Below are positions 16,194 to 24,672 of a stretch of DNA of 64,000 nt, one piece after another. Below the pieces are notes generated by a model. It had not been told where the DNA came from and ran no database searches. It saw nothing but the letters and a program-made list of their open reading frames with translations. The position numbers were made by a program, and so were the translations under genes. The stretch spans positions 124,001 to 188,000 of the forward strand of contig JACOUS010000023.1 in NCBI GenBank assembly GCA_016177735.1, given 5' to 3'. Source of the stretch: Ignavibacteriales bacterium. GTDB taxonomy: Bacteria; Bacteroidota; Ignavibacteria; Ignavibacteriales; Melioribacteraceae. Position 1 is the stretch's first letter, and every line of letters starts with the position of its first letter.

Positions 16194-17495
16194 ATGCATT
16201 TTTTATTGCTTTGTATTAATTTGTCCAAAAAGAAATTTCGAATATTGGAACCAATCCAGTCTAAATGCCGGCTTTTTCTTGCACTGCTTGCCTTTTCGCT
16301 TCTGTCGCACAACTATCTCACTTCCCAGTTATATAACAAACCGTACGGAAAAAATTTTTTTGTAACCCATGAGTTAAAAACCGTGAGTGATTACAAACAA
16401 AATAACCCCGATAAAAATTTTTTCGGCACTTCGGAACTTGTTCCGTCTTATAAAAATGAAAAGATGGCAGACAAAATTTTTGGCAGCGTTCAATCAGCGG
16501 GTTTCCTCGTGTTAAGCGATATACAAAATGATATTAATGCCAAACCTTTTTGGGCGACGCTCTGGTTTAAAATTTTTCTGATCGTTGTAATTGTAACTAC
16601 AGTTTTTCTCGCGATTAAAATAAGATTGAAAGCGGCAGAAAAAAGAAGTTATGAACTTGAAGAACAGGTTGAATTGAGAACGGAAGTGTTGAGGATTCTT
16701 AATGCCAATTTGATGGAAGAAATTAAAATGCGCAAAGAAGCCGAAAAGCAGTTGATTAAAAATGCAGAAGAATTGAAAGAGAGCAACGCTTCAAAAGATA
16801 AATTCTTTTCGATAATAGCGCATGATCTTAAAAATCCTTTTCAAGGAATTTTCGGTTACTCGCAAGTGTTGAGCGAGGATTTTCATTTTCTCAGCGAGAA
16901 AGAAAAAAAAGAAATAGCCACAAATATTTATTCCTCTTCCAAAACTCTTTATGATCTGCTGATTAATCTTCTCGAGTGGTCGCGTCTGCAAGTTGATAAA
17001 GTAGAAATTAAATCGGAAAAAATTAGTCTCTATGACCGGATAGAGGAAATTAACCGGCTGCTTCTGCCGAATGCGGAAAGGAAAAAAATATCGATCATTA
17101 ATCAAGTTGAGAGAAGTTTATTACTGCACGCCGATGATTACATGCTTGGTTCGATTTTGCAAAACTTGATTTCCAACGCAATAAAATTTACCCACCCCGA
17201 AGGTCATGTTCGTATCAGCTCGGAAATTAAACATCTCTTTGTCGTAATCTCGATTGAAGATAACGGAATCGGTATCAGTCAGGACGATCTCGATAAAATA
17301 TTTAATCTCGGCGTTCGTTACACTACCCAGGGCACGGATAAAGAAATAGGCACCGGACTCGGATTAATTTTGTGCAAAGAGATGATTGAAAAACAAGGCG
17401 GCAATATTTGGGTGGAAAGTGAATTGGGTTCAGGCAGTACTTTTAAATTCACGCTTCCTATAAGCAACGGTGTACAAACTCCGACCAACTCATAG
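16194..17495 (+). CDS. Sensor histidine kinase with reduced sensor region
   Basis: This 433-aa protein has a hydrophobic N-terminal segment resembling a signal peptide or anchor (about 28-45) and a short ~75-residue exported region. A membrane helix follows (WFKIFLIVVIVTTVFLAI, about 125-142), then a coiled-coil linker. HisKA carries phospho-acceptor His210 in IIAHDLKNPF, and the ATPase domain has NLISNAIKFTHP, DNGIGIS and GTGLGLILCKEM. The juxtamembrane and kinase parts resemble those of the two-component regulator propeller (Y_Y_Y) kinases, but the large exported propeller is absent, so it may be a shortened derivative. No response regulator is adjacent (orphan). The start at 16194 has only a weak ribosome site and a later ATG is possible. 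Confidence 0.82.
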   Translation: MHFLLLCINLSKKKFRILEPIQSKCRLFLALLAFSLLSHNYLTSQLYNKPYGKNFFVTHELKTVSDYKQNNPDKNFFGTSELVPSYKNEKMADKIFGSVQSAGFLVLSDIQNDINAKPFWATLWFKIFLIVVIVTTVFLAIKIRLKAAEKRSYELEEQVELRTEVLRILNANLMEEIKMRKEAEKQLIKNAEELKESNASKDKFFSIIAHDLKNPFQGIFGYSQVLSEDFHFLSEKEKKEIATNIYSSSKTLYDLLINLLEWSRLQVDKVEIKSEKISLYDRIEEINRLLLPNAERKKISIINQVERSLLLHADDYMLGSILQNLISNAIKFTHPEGHVRISSEIKHLFVVISIEDNGIGISQDDLDKIFNLGVRYTTQGTDKEIGTGLGLILCKEMIEKQGGNIWVESELGSGSTFKFTLPISNGVQTPTNS

Positions 17496-17910
17496 CAGAT
17501 TTTCTTCGATAAAGGAAAAAATACAATTCGAGAATGTTGTTCACCATTTAATGATAGTGTCAATCGTTTCTAAATAAAATGGAATAGTCGCGAAGTTTGC
17601 GTTTGTTCGAGAACTAAATTGCACAGACATTTAGTGTGGTTTGCTCAGCTTGTTTTCCCGGCATAATTGCCACGTGTTTACGTCGTGGGCATGAAAAGGG
17701 AAAAGAGTTGGGCTTTAGCCGGTTCTGTTTTTGTTATCTTAATACCACGACTTATCACCGCTGAGCGGGATCCCGTTTACACGGGAAAAGTCGTGGCAAT
17801 TCACATAGATAAAAACAGTTGTGTAACTGCTCTTTGTGTCGTGAGATAATTATAAAATAGAAATTTTGACTTTAATTGCCGATTGCTTAACTCTAATTAA
17901 TTTGTTAATC
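17496..17910. other. Intergenic region with palindromic repeat copy
   Basis: About 415 bases without a credible gene. From about 17670 to 17800 it carries another diverged copy of the repeat family seen at 1147-1349: a TTGCCACG..CGTGG palindrome, TTGGGCTTTAGCC, and a second ACCACGAC..GTCGTGGCAATT pair flanking GGGATCCC and CCCGTTTACACGGG palindromes. A + strand ORF at 17667-17849 is an artefact of the repeat. The segment near 17816-17832 (ttgtgtaactgc) faintly resembles the terminal repeat. Confidence 0.6.
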
Positions 17911-18495
17911 ATGAAAGAGATCCCACAAAAATTTCTTTACTTCGCCCTCAATAAACCGTATGGTGTCCTCTCGCAATTTACCGATGCCGGCGATAGAAAA
18001 AGTTTGAGTGATATTTACAATTTTCCGAAAGAAGTTTATCCGGTCGGCAGACTCGATATGGACAGCGAGGGACTTCTTCTTTTAACAAACGACAAATCTT
18101 TAACTGATCATTTGTTGAACCCGAAACATAAACATGAAAAAGAATATTACGCACAAGTTGAAGGAATACCGGATGGCACAGCACTACAAAAATTAAGAAG
18201 CGGTGTTATTCTTGAAGGAAGAAAAACTCTTCCAGCAAAAGTAAAATTAATTGATGATCCGAATTTTGCAGAACGCATCCCGCCGATACGAGAGAGAAAA
18301 ACAATTCCAACAAGCTGGCTCAGCATAGCAATTGTTGAAGGAAGAAACAGACAAGTTCGAAAGATGACCGCTGCTGTTGGATTTCCAACATTAAGACTTG
18401 TACGCGTTAGAATAAAAAATATTCAGCTCGGAAATTTGGGAAATGGAATGGTTCGAGAATTAATGCTAAATGAAATAGAAAGTTTGAAAAAATAA
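17911..18495 (+). CDS. rluE: RsuA/RluE-family pseudouridine synthase (likely 23S rRNA, RluE-like)
   Basis: I start this 194-aa protein at ATG 17911 (MKEIPQKFLYF), as the family has no leader like the longer frame from 17866. The catalytic Asp lies in the signature GRLDMDSEGLLLLTND (about residues 45-60), with LNKPYGVLSQF near the start and EGRNRQVRKM near the end. The lack of an N-terminal S4 domain and the length point to the RluE subgroup, which modifies a uridine in 23S rRNA (U2457 in E. coli). It is convergent with the btuB-like gene, separated by a shared inverted repeat that probably ends both transcripts. Confidence 0.85.
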   Translation: MKEIPQKFLYFALNKPYGVLSQFTDAGDRKSLSDIYNFPKEVYPVGRLDMDSEGLLLLTNDKSLTDHLLNPKHKHEKEYYAQVEGIPDGTALQKLRSGVILEGRKTLPAKVKLIDDPNFAERIPPIRERKTIPTSWLSIAIVEGRNRQVRKMTAAVGFPTLRLVRVRIKNIQLGNLGNGMVRELMLNEIESLKK

Positions 18496-18498
18496 TTC

Positions 18499-18556
18499 CT
18501 CTGTGTCTCCGTGCCTCTGTAGTTTATTTTCACCACAGAGACACTGAGGCACAGAG
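18499..18556. terminator. Long inverted repeat between convergent genes
   Basis: CTCTGTGTCTCCGTGCCTCTGT (18499-18520) and the segment 18535-18556 pair at 19 of 22 positions around a 14-base T-rich loop. It lies exactly between the stops of the + strand pseudouridine synthase and the - strand receptor. It belongs to a repeat type found in many Bacteroidota-related genomes and could act as a bidirectional terminator, though no T-run follows. Confidence 0.55.
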
Positions 18557-18562
18557 AAACTC

Positions 18563-20485
18563 TTATAAATTAATATTCACACCGGCGTAAAAACTTCTTC
18601 CAAGCGTTCCGTAGAAAAGAACTTCTTCATAATCTTTATCAAACAAGTTTTCAATTCGTGCGGTTAATGTGAGATAATCCATCAGTTTGTACGAGCCGGA
18701 AACATTAACGAGCAGATAATCCGGTAAAGTTACACGGCGGACGGAATAGTTGTAGAACTCTTTATCATCGCGTTCTCCCGTATATCTTAGCTGTGTGTTT
18801 AAGTTCAGTCTGTTTTCATAATTATAATTAACGAAGATTGATGCTTGATGTTTCGGTCGTCTGATAAGAGGCTTCCCGTAATCAGCACTCGCGCTGTATT
18901 CGTCTTTTGTTTCCGTGAAAGTATAATTTGTTGAAATTGCGAGACCGTCAAAAACCTCCGATGCCGCCGAAAACTCAAAACCTTTTGAAGAAGCTTCGGC
19001 GATATTAATTGTTCTGTAATCTGCACCGAAGCCGAACATGTTTTCGAGTTGTATATTAAAATATGCCGCGTTCAAAGAAATTTTTCCGTTAAACAAATAT
19101 TGATCAAAACCAAAATCCCAGCCTTTGCTTTCTTCCGGTTTTAAATCGGGATTTCCGTAGAGAGGATCAAAAATGTAATAAAGAGAAGGGGCTTTGTAGC
19201 CGGTTCCGTAAGTGAATTTTATTTTTGTTCCGGTTGCGCTGAAGTAATAAGCCGGTGCGATTCTGTAAGTAGTTACACTTCCGAATTTTTCATTATCATC
19301 GTAGCGGATGCCGGCAGACGCAAAAAAACTGCTGGCAATATTTATTTGGTCTTGCAGATAAATGCTTGTTGTTCGTACCGATTGTTCCGGGAAGACGCTT
19401 TCATACGGACCCCACATACTTTCGCTGTAGTAACTTGTATTTGCAATTTCTTTCTCCGTTTCAATTCCGACAGTAACTAAATTATTTTCGACCACTTTTA
19501 AATTATTTTGCCAGTCAAATTTTACGCGTTGCGCTTTGTTGTAGCTGTCCGAAAATGTTGCCGGATGCAGAGCATCGAATTCATCGAGTCCTCTTGCTAA
19601 TTTTTTTATTACAGAGCCTCTAAAAATTTTTTCCCATGCACCGTTGAAAGAATTTAAAGTGTACGATGCGTTGAAAATTTGTTCTTCCGTTTTATATGTA
19701 AAGTTCGGGTCGTCTCCAAATTTTTCATTTTGATCGATGTCGCTGTCGAGTTTGGTGAATTTGTATATCAACTTAAGTTTGCCGAACTCGGAAAAATCAA
19801 AACCGATTTTTGCAGTGGCGCCGTTGTTAACAAATCCGTCTTTCTCGGTATTTCCGTATTTGGAACTGCTTGCCGAAACGCCGCCGCTTCCGTTTCTAAT
19901 TAGGGAAAAATAATAATCAGCCAAACTGTATTTGCCTGAAGCAGAAAGATTAGCTCTGTAGAATCCATTTGAGCCGCCTTCTCCCGTAAAAGAATATGAG
20001 GGTATGCTCGTTCCGTTTTTTGTGAGAATATTTATAACTCCGGCAACCGCATCCGAGCCGTAAAGTGTGCTTTGCGGTCCCCTCACAATTTCAATCCGGT
20101 CGATATCGTAAGCATCGAGCCCGTAAAAATCGAATGCATTGTTTGGCGAAGAGGCATCGTTTAATTCGGTGCCGTCCAAAATTACCAGTGTGTGATTCGA
20201 GTTTGCACCGCGCATCATCACATTTGCAATTTTACCGGGTCCGCCTTGTTGAACAATTGATAAACCGGGTATCCCGCGGAGAAGATCAACAACAGTACTG
20301 TACTGTTTGCTTAAAATATCTTTTGAAGAAAGAATTGAAACCGAACTTGCGAGTGTGTAATAAGGAGTTTCTGTTTTTGTTGCGGTTACGACAACTTCAT
20401 TCAAAGTTGTTTTAAGAGTATCGGTTTGTGCCGGCAGAAGAAACGGCAAAAATAATAATGCAAAAAAAAGTTTACGGTAGTACAT
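18563..20485 (-). CDS. btuB: TonB-dependent outer-membrane receptor, BtuB-like (cobalamin)
   Basis: This 640-aa protein has a signal peptide (MYYRKLFFALLFLPFLLPAQ) and a TonB-box-like segment (LNEVVVTATK). The plug domain (about 40-150) contains DLLRGIPGLSIVQQGG, MMRGANSNHTLVILDG and IEIVRGPQSTLYGSDAVAGVINI, and a 22-strand-type barrel ends in GRSFYAGVNINL with a terminal aromatic-containing strand. Length and plug resemble BtuB, which imports vitamin B12 across the outer membrane. The cobalamin riboswitch directly upstream makes the substrate assignment strong. The energising ExbBD-TonB operon is at 6753-9286. The Shine-Dalgarno aaggag sits in a hairpin, so translation is probably riboswitch-controlled. 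Confidence 0.9.
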   Translation of the reverse strand: MYYRKLFFALLFLPFLLPAQTDTLKTTLNEVVVTATKTETPYYTLASSVSILSSKDILSKQYSTVVDLLRGIPGLSIVQQGGPGKIANVMMRGANSNHTLVILDGTELNDASSPNNAFDFYGLDAYDIDRIEIVRGPQSTLYGSDAVAGVINILTKNGTSIPSYSFTGEGGSNGFYRANLSASGKYSLADYYFSLIRNGSGGVSASSSKYGNTEKDGFVNNGATAKIGFDFSEFGKLKLIYKFTKLDSDIDQNEKFGDDPNFTYKTEEQIFNASYTLNSFNGAWEKIFRGSVIKKLARGLDEFDALHPATFSDSYNKAQRVKFDWQNNLKVVENNLVTVGIETEKEIANTSYYSESMWGPYESVFPEQSVRTTSIYLQDQINIASSFFASAGIRYDDNEKFGSVTTYRIAPAYYFSATGTKIKFTYGTGYKAPSLYYIFDPLYGNPDLKPEESKGWDFGFDQYLFNGKISLNAAYFNIQLENMFGFGADYRTINIAEASSKGFEFSAASEVFDGLAISTNYTFTETKDEYSASADYGKPLIRRPKHQASIFVNYNYENRLNLNTQLRYTGERDDKEFYNYSVRRVTLPDYLLVNVSGSYKLMDYLTLTARIENLFDKDYEEVLFYGTLGRSFYAGVNINL

Positions 20486-20486
20486 A

Positions 20487-20525
20487 GAAGTTACTCCTTT
20501 TAGATTAGTTAAAAGATGTAACTTC
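20487..20525 (-). promoter_or_regulatory. Shine-Dalgarno-sequestering hairpin of btuB
   Basis: Read on the minus strand, GAAGTTAC (20525-20518) pairs perfectly with GTAACTTC (20494-20487). The inner segment TCTTTTA pairs with TAAAAGG, which contains the AAGGAG ribosome site, one base from the ATG at 20485. This is a ready-made translational OFF structure for the riboswitch. Confidence 0.65.
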
Positions 20526-20616
20526 GTGGGTGTGGAGTTTAACGAAAATATTTGAAATGCGATTCGTTAATCAAAACCTCATCCCGCGAAGGTTTACTTG
20601 ATTATTTAATTGGAAT

Positions 20617-20851
20617 CTGCGGCAGGTCTCCTGGCTCAAGACTTCGTTTAACGCCTTCCCGGAACGAATGCAGAATGTAGAGTTAAGAATGCAGAATTAA
20701 ATTCTACATTCATTATTCTGAGTTCTGCATTCAAAAGCCAGTGGCAAAATGTTAAACGCTTTCAATGTCTTTTACAGTTGCGGGGCAGCACCGGAATTCC
20801 GGTAAAAACTTTACCGGTCACCGGTTTCCCTATTAAGTCCAAACGGACACC
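20617..20851 (-). promoter_or_regulatory. Cobalamin (B12) riboswitch
   Basis: On the minus strand the hallmarks appear in order. GGTGTCCGTTTGGAC leads into TTAATAGGGAAACCGGTG, then GTGCTGCCCCGCAACTGTAA, GCCACTGG, GGGAAGGCG, and the B12 box AGCCAGGAGACCTGCCGC (20636-20619). It lies 130 bases before the btuB-like gene. The arm between GCCACTG and GGGAAGGC is unusually long (67-nt AT-rich inverted repeat, 20666-20732). Confidence 0.95.
20666..20732. repeat. Inverted repeat inserted in a riboswitch arm
   Basis: GAATGCAGAA (20666-20675) is the exact reverse complement of TTCTGCATTC (20723-20732), and the inner GAATGTAGA has a matching TCTACATTC. The sequence is of the 'atgcagaatgtagaatta' kind of simple repeat often seen between genes. 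Here it extends a peripheral stem of the cobalamin riboswitch without interrupting its conserved core. Confidence 0.65.
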
Positions 20852-21085
20852 GTAAATTGTATAATTACAAACACAAAACTAATAAAATGAGTTCTCATTC
20901 GACAAGGTTTTAAAATTTTTTTCAACTTAGATACAAACCTCTTAATAAAAAAATTATACCGGCATAACCAATGGGTGAATAAAAAAAATTCTTTGAAGAT
21001 ATTTTTTGTTGATATGTAAATAATAAATCTATATCTTAACTCCCGCATACGAGGGCATTCGTATTCACATCTTCCACATAGGAAC
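20852..21085 (+). promoter_or_regulatory. Leader of the eCIS operon with possible promoter and dyad
   Basis: This gap carries the divergent upstream regions of the riboswitch/btuB transcript (minus) and the eCIS operon (plus). A weak sigma-70-like pair TTGATA-17-TATCTT occurs near 21009-21037. A dyad ATACGA-GGGCAT-TCGTAT (21047-21064) lies 21 bases before the first eCIS start codon and could be an operator or leader hairpin. Both assignments are tentative. Confidence 0.3.
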
Positions 21086-21664
21086 ATGATAGATAAAAGT
21101 TTAGAAGCACTTAAGAGGGCAGTGCAGAATTATCTTGTATCGTTGCCGGAACTGAATTTAACAAGTGAAGATGCTATAGTACTTTCACCAATTGTTAAAG
21201 CAGACGGTTCACTTGCGATACCCGATAACTCACTTGGATTAACACTCGTTAATATAGAAGAGGAACGTGTTGTAAAATCCCAGAACGCCGTATCGATTGC
21301 GAGTGACGGGAGAGTTTCTATTGTTAATCCCGAAATAAAACTGAACTTATTCATACTGATTGCGGCGAACTTTACAAACTATGATACCGGTCTTCAATTT
21401 CTTTCAGCCGTGGTAAAGTGTTTCCAAAGTAAAAATGTTTTTACGCCGGATAATACTCCGCTTCTGGATTCCTCGATTCAAAAATTGATTGTAGAACTTT
21501 TTAGTCTCGATTTTGAAAAGCAGAATCACCTTTGGGGTTCTCTCGGTGCAAAATATTTGCCGTCGGTTCTCTACAGAGTACGGCTCGTTGCAATTCAAGA
21601 GGGCATTAAACAAGCCGAACAAGCACCAATTACAATTTATGATCTAAAAGAGAAAGAAAAATAA
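21086..21664 (+). CDS. eCIS cap / tube-terminating protein (Afp16-like, DUF4255)
   Basis: This 192-aa protein has the features of the DUF4255/Pvc16_N family. The N-terminus MIDKSLEALKRAVQNYL is followed by a beta-rich core (VNIEEERVVKSQN, KLNLFILIAANFTNYDTGL) and FLSAVVKCFQSKNVFTPDNTP. Family members cap the end of the inner tube and sheath of contractile injection particles and set their length. It is the first gene of a co-directional block of sixteen or so genes. The start follows a weak taggaac site. It is separated from the next gene by 4 bases. Confidence 0.88.
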   Translation: MIDKSLEALKRAVQNYLVSLPELNLTSEDAIVLSPIVKADGSLAIPDNSLGLTLVNIEEERVVKSQNAVSIASDGRVSIVNPEIKLNLFILIAANFTNYDTGLQFLSAVVKCFQSKNVFTPDNTPLLDSSIQKLIVELFSLDFEKQNHLWGSLGAKYLPSVLYRVRLVAIQEGIKQAEQAPITIYDLKEKEK

Positions 21665-21668
21665 TTCA

Positions 21669-22745
21669 ATGGAATTAACTTTCGTTAAACTTTGTGAAGT
21701 GACCTTTTCTCATAATTATTATAAAGACGAAGAGATCAAAGATGTTGTTGTTCAACCTACTTCCGAGTGTTCGAGAGTTTTGTACAATCAAAATATTTTT
21801 TTCAGAAAAACAAAAAAAGGTTTTATCCTTCTCTGTCGTGCTGATGCAGCCGCTGCTACCGAGCCATTCATTCCGCTCGATAAAAAAATCAAATTAACAT
21901 TTCATATTTATTTCGGTAACCCCCACTTTCTGAACTTCACCGATTTGCCGGTTGATTTACAAAGCGACGAAATATTTTATTTGAGCAACCTTAATAATAA
22001 TGTTAACGGCACCGAACTGCTTTTATCTTCGGATACTTCTTCCGGGTATGTTTCCTCGAACGATAAAATTTCGTTACGCCCGCAAAAATTTACTTATAGC
22101 GGCTCGTCTTCCAATTCTTCTGTTGATGTTGTGATAAAAAATGTTGACGACAATATAATTCATAGTGAAAGCGCAGATGTTCTGAACGGTAAATATCAAA
22201 CTTGGATTGACCTTACTTCTTATCCGCCTTCGCGTTACAAATTAAATATAGATGGAACAGAAGCACTCGATTTCTACGCGGATAGTTTGCTTGCCGGTAA
22301 AAAAGTTTTTGGACTGATGGAGATTTTTATCAACGAAGGCGAAGCGAATAGTTACAGTCTCGTGGATTCAAACAAAAATATTTCCGCAAAAAAATATTTA
22401 GTCAAATTCAATAGAAGAAAAACAGTGTGGAAATATTATGTGGTTACAAAAAACAGAACATCAATTACGTCTGCCGATCTTGAAATAAATCATCCCGATT
22501 CTACAATCGTTTTTTCGGCTTCTGCCGGGCAAGAACTTTCGGACGGCAGCACGGCAATCCCGTTTGTTTCGAACAAAGAAATTGATTTGGCTGAAGAAGC
22601 AGTAACCGGCATCGAACTTAAAACAATCAACGGAAGTGGAAGCAATTCAATTACAATAGAAAATCTTCCGAACCCTTCGATAAAAAATTCCGTGCCGGAT
22701 ACATCAGCAAACAAAGTTTATTCCGAGATATTCGTTTACATATAA
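21669..22745 (+). CDS. Unknown eCIS-encoded protein (358 aa, beta-rich)
   Basis: I do not recognise the family. It has no signal peptide or membrane segment. The composition is rich in Ser, Asn, Asp, Thr and Val, as in beta-sandwich proteins. The central segment KKYLVKFNRRKTVWKYYVV (about residues 240-258) is the most conserved-looking part and may be the core. It lies 4 bases after the DUF4255 gene and just before the sheath gene, so it should be a structural component near the cap or sheath. A cap-adaptor role, such as structural work on the Algoriphagus eCIS has described, is conceivable but unverified. Confidence 0.75.
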   Translation: MELTFVKLCEVTFSHNYYKDEEIKDVVVQPTSECSRVLYNQNIFFRKTKKGFILLCRADAAAATEPFIPLDKKIKLTFHIYFGNPHFLNFTDLPVDLQSDEIFYLSNLNNNVNGTELLLSSDTSSGYVSSNDKISLRPQKFTYSGSSSNSSVDVVIKNVDDNIIHSESADVLNGKYQTWIDLTSYPPSRYKLNIDGTEALDFYADSLLAGKKVFGLMEIFINEGEANSYSLVDSNKNISAKKYLVKFNRRKTVWKYYVVTKNRTSITSADLEINHPDSTIVFSASAGQELSDGSTAIPFVSNKEIDLAEEAVTGIELKTINGSGSNSITIENLPNPSIKNSVPDTSANKVYSEIFVYI

Positions 22746-22768
22746 CAAATAACTAAAAGGAGAAACCA

Positions 22769-24190
22769 ATGGCGACCTACAAAACTCCCGGCGTTTACAT
22801 TGAGGAAATATCATTACTTCCTCCATCGGTTGCGGAGGTAGCAACTGCTATTCCGGCTTTTATCGGTTATACTGAAAAGGCAAAAAAATCGGTTGATGAC
22901 GATCTTCTCTTCGACCCGACGAGGATAACTTCGATGGTTGAGTACGAACAATATTTCGGAAAAGCCAATGCGGAATCCTACGAGCTTGATGTTGTTGAAG
23001 ATACAGACACAAATACATATACGGTTACTGCAGAACGCAAAACAACCGGGACAATTTTCTATGCAATGTACTATGCAATGAAATTGTTTTTTGCAAACGG
23101 CGGAGGTCCGTGTTACATAATTTCTGTTGGCACCGGTTACGATGATACAATTGAAAAGGGGGACGATACAACTCCGAAAGGATTGCTTGGCGGTTTGTCC
23201 GTTTTGGAAAAAGAAGATGAACCGACAATTATTGTTTTTCCCGATGCAGTTGAGCTCTCTTCGAATTCGGATTATTACGAAGTGATGAATCAAGCATTGG
23301 CGCAGTGCGAAAAACTTCAAGACCGCGTTGCCGTGATTGATGTTTACGATGAAGATGTTGATGATTTCAGAGACAATATTTCCGGTGAACCCGATTACGT
23401 TAAATACGGCGCGTCGTATCATCCGTTTTTGGAAACATCAATCAATTATTATTACACGGAAGATCTGGTAAGCGTTAAATCGCATCTTGATCAAGACGGC
23501 AATGCACCGGCTACAGACCTCACCGGCAAAAAAATGGACAGTGACGACATCAAAAAAAATAAAAATGTTTTGTACAACCAGATTATAACCGAGCTTCTTA
23601 AATCGAGAGTAACCCTTCCGCCGTCTTCGGCGGTTGCCGGCGTTTATGCGCGCGTTGATAATAACCGCGGCGTGTGGAAAGCTCCGGCTAATGTTCCTCT
23701 TTACAACGTAATCAAACCGACAATAAAAATTACGCACGAAGCTCAAGAATCTTTAAACGTGGATGTTACAGCCGGGAAATCGGTAAATGCAATCAGAACA
23801 TTTACCGGAAAAGGTACAATGGTTTGGGGTGCGCGCACACTTGCCGGCAACAGCAATGAGTGGCGTTACGTTTCGGTTAGAAGATTCTATAACATGGTTG
23901 AAGAGTCTGTGAAGAAATCAACTTACTGGGCAGTGTTTGAACCGAATGATGCAAACACGTGGATCAAAGTTAAAGCGATGATTGAAAATTATCTTACTCA
24001 AAAATGGAGAGACGGCGCACTTGCCGGTGCAAAAGCAGACGAAGCATTTTTCGTGAAAGTTGGATTGGGAATTACGATGACTTCACTCGATATACTCGAA
24101 GGAAGAATGAATGTTGAAATCGGAATGGCGGTAGTTCGACCGGCAGAATTTATTATCCTGAAGTTCTCTCACAAGATGCAAGAATCATGA
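22769..24190 (+). CDS. eCIS contractile sheath protein
   Basis: This 473-aa protein has the classic tail-sheath N-terminus MATYKTPGVYIEEISLLPPS followed by AIPAFIGYTEKA. The C-terminal domain contains VNAIRTFTGKGTMVWGARTL, WRYVSVRRFYNMVEESVKKS and a final MAVVRPAEFIILKFSHKM. It forms the outer sheath that contracts to drive the tube into a target. Afp and PVC clusters carry three sheath genes, but only one is present here, as in the simpler Bacteroidota-type systems. A clear aaggagaaacc ribosome site precedes it. The middle (about residues 70-260) is acidic and may form surface-exposed sheath domains. Confidence 0.95.
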   Translation: MATYKTPGVYIEEISLLPPSVAEVATAIPAFIGYTEKAKKSVDDDLLFDPTRITSMVEYEQYFGKANAESYELDVVEDTDTNTYTVTAERKTTGTIFYAMYYAMKLFFANGGGPCYIISVGTGYDDTIEKGDDTTPKGLLGGLSVLEKEDEPTIIVFPDAVELSSNSDYYEVMNQALAQCEKLQDRVAVIDVYDEDVDDFRDNISGEPDYVKYGASYHPFLETSINYYYTEDLVSVKSHLDQDGNAPATDLTGKKMDSDDIKKNKNVLYNQIITELLKSRVTLPPSSAVAGVYARVDNNRGVWKAPANVPLYNVIKPTIKITHEAQESLNVDVTAGKSVNAIRTFTGKGTMVWGARTLAGNSNEWRYVSVRRFYNMVEESVKKSTYWAVFEPNDANTWIKVKAMIENYLTQKWRDGALAGAKADEAFFVKVGLGITMTSLDILEGRMNVEIGMAVVRPAEFIILKFSHKMQES

Positions 24191-24236
24191 AAATAATAGG
24201 GCGGAAAAATTTTAAATAAAAAACGGAGAAAATAAA

Positions 24237-24668
24237 ATGGCAGAATATCCATTACCGGTATTTCATTTCCGCGTTCAGTGGGGCGGAGTAGATCTCCCGT
24301 GTGCTGAAGTCGGCGGTTTGAATCAGGAAAAACAAGTAATCGAATATCGGGACGGCATGAGCCCGGAATATTCAACTGTAAAAATGCCGGGCATCCCAAA
24401 GTTCGGCAACATAACAATTAAACGCGGCATTCTTCCGGCAGATAATAAATTTTTTGAATGGCTCAACACAACCAAACTGAACAAAGTTGAAAGAAGAGAT
24501 ATTATAATCAGTTTGTTAAATGAAAACCACGAACCGGTCATGACGTGGAAAGCAGTCAATGCTTTTCCGGTTAAAGTAGAAGGACCGGCGCTCAAAGCAA
24601 CCGGCAACGAAGTTGCAATCGAATCAATTGAAATTGCGCATGAAGGAATAACTATCGAGAACGGTTGA
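24237..24668 (+). CDS. eCIS inner tube protein (Afp1-like, gp19 family)
   Basis: This 143-aa protein of the T4 gp19-like tail-tube family has the motifs PVFHFRVQWGG, EVGGLNQEKQVIEYRDG, MPGIPKFGNITIKRG and LLNENHEPVMTWK. The family stacks as hexameric rings forming the inner tube within the sheath, and cargo can be loaded in its lumen. It starts after acggagaaaataaa, 46 bases beyond the sheath stop. It is similar to the next gene, which is a diverged paralogue. Confidence 0.93.
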   Translation: MAEYPLPVFHFRVQWGGVDLPCAEVGGLNQEKQVIEYRDGMSPEYSTVKMPGIPKFGNITIKRGILPADNKFFEWLNTTKLNKVERRDIIISLLNENHEPVMTWKAVNAFPVKVEGPALKATGNEVAIESIEIAHEGITIENG

Positions 24669-24672
24669 TAAT

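Noticed and set aside
17667-17849. 60-aa + strand ORF between the histidine kinase and pseudouridine synthase
   Set aside because: It lies entirely within the palindromic repeat copy and has no ribosome site or plausible composition.
20833-21087. 84-aa minus-strand ORF upstream of btuB
   Set aside because: It overlaps the start of the cobalamin aptamer and the eCIS leader, and its composition is not protein-like.
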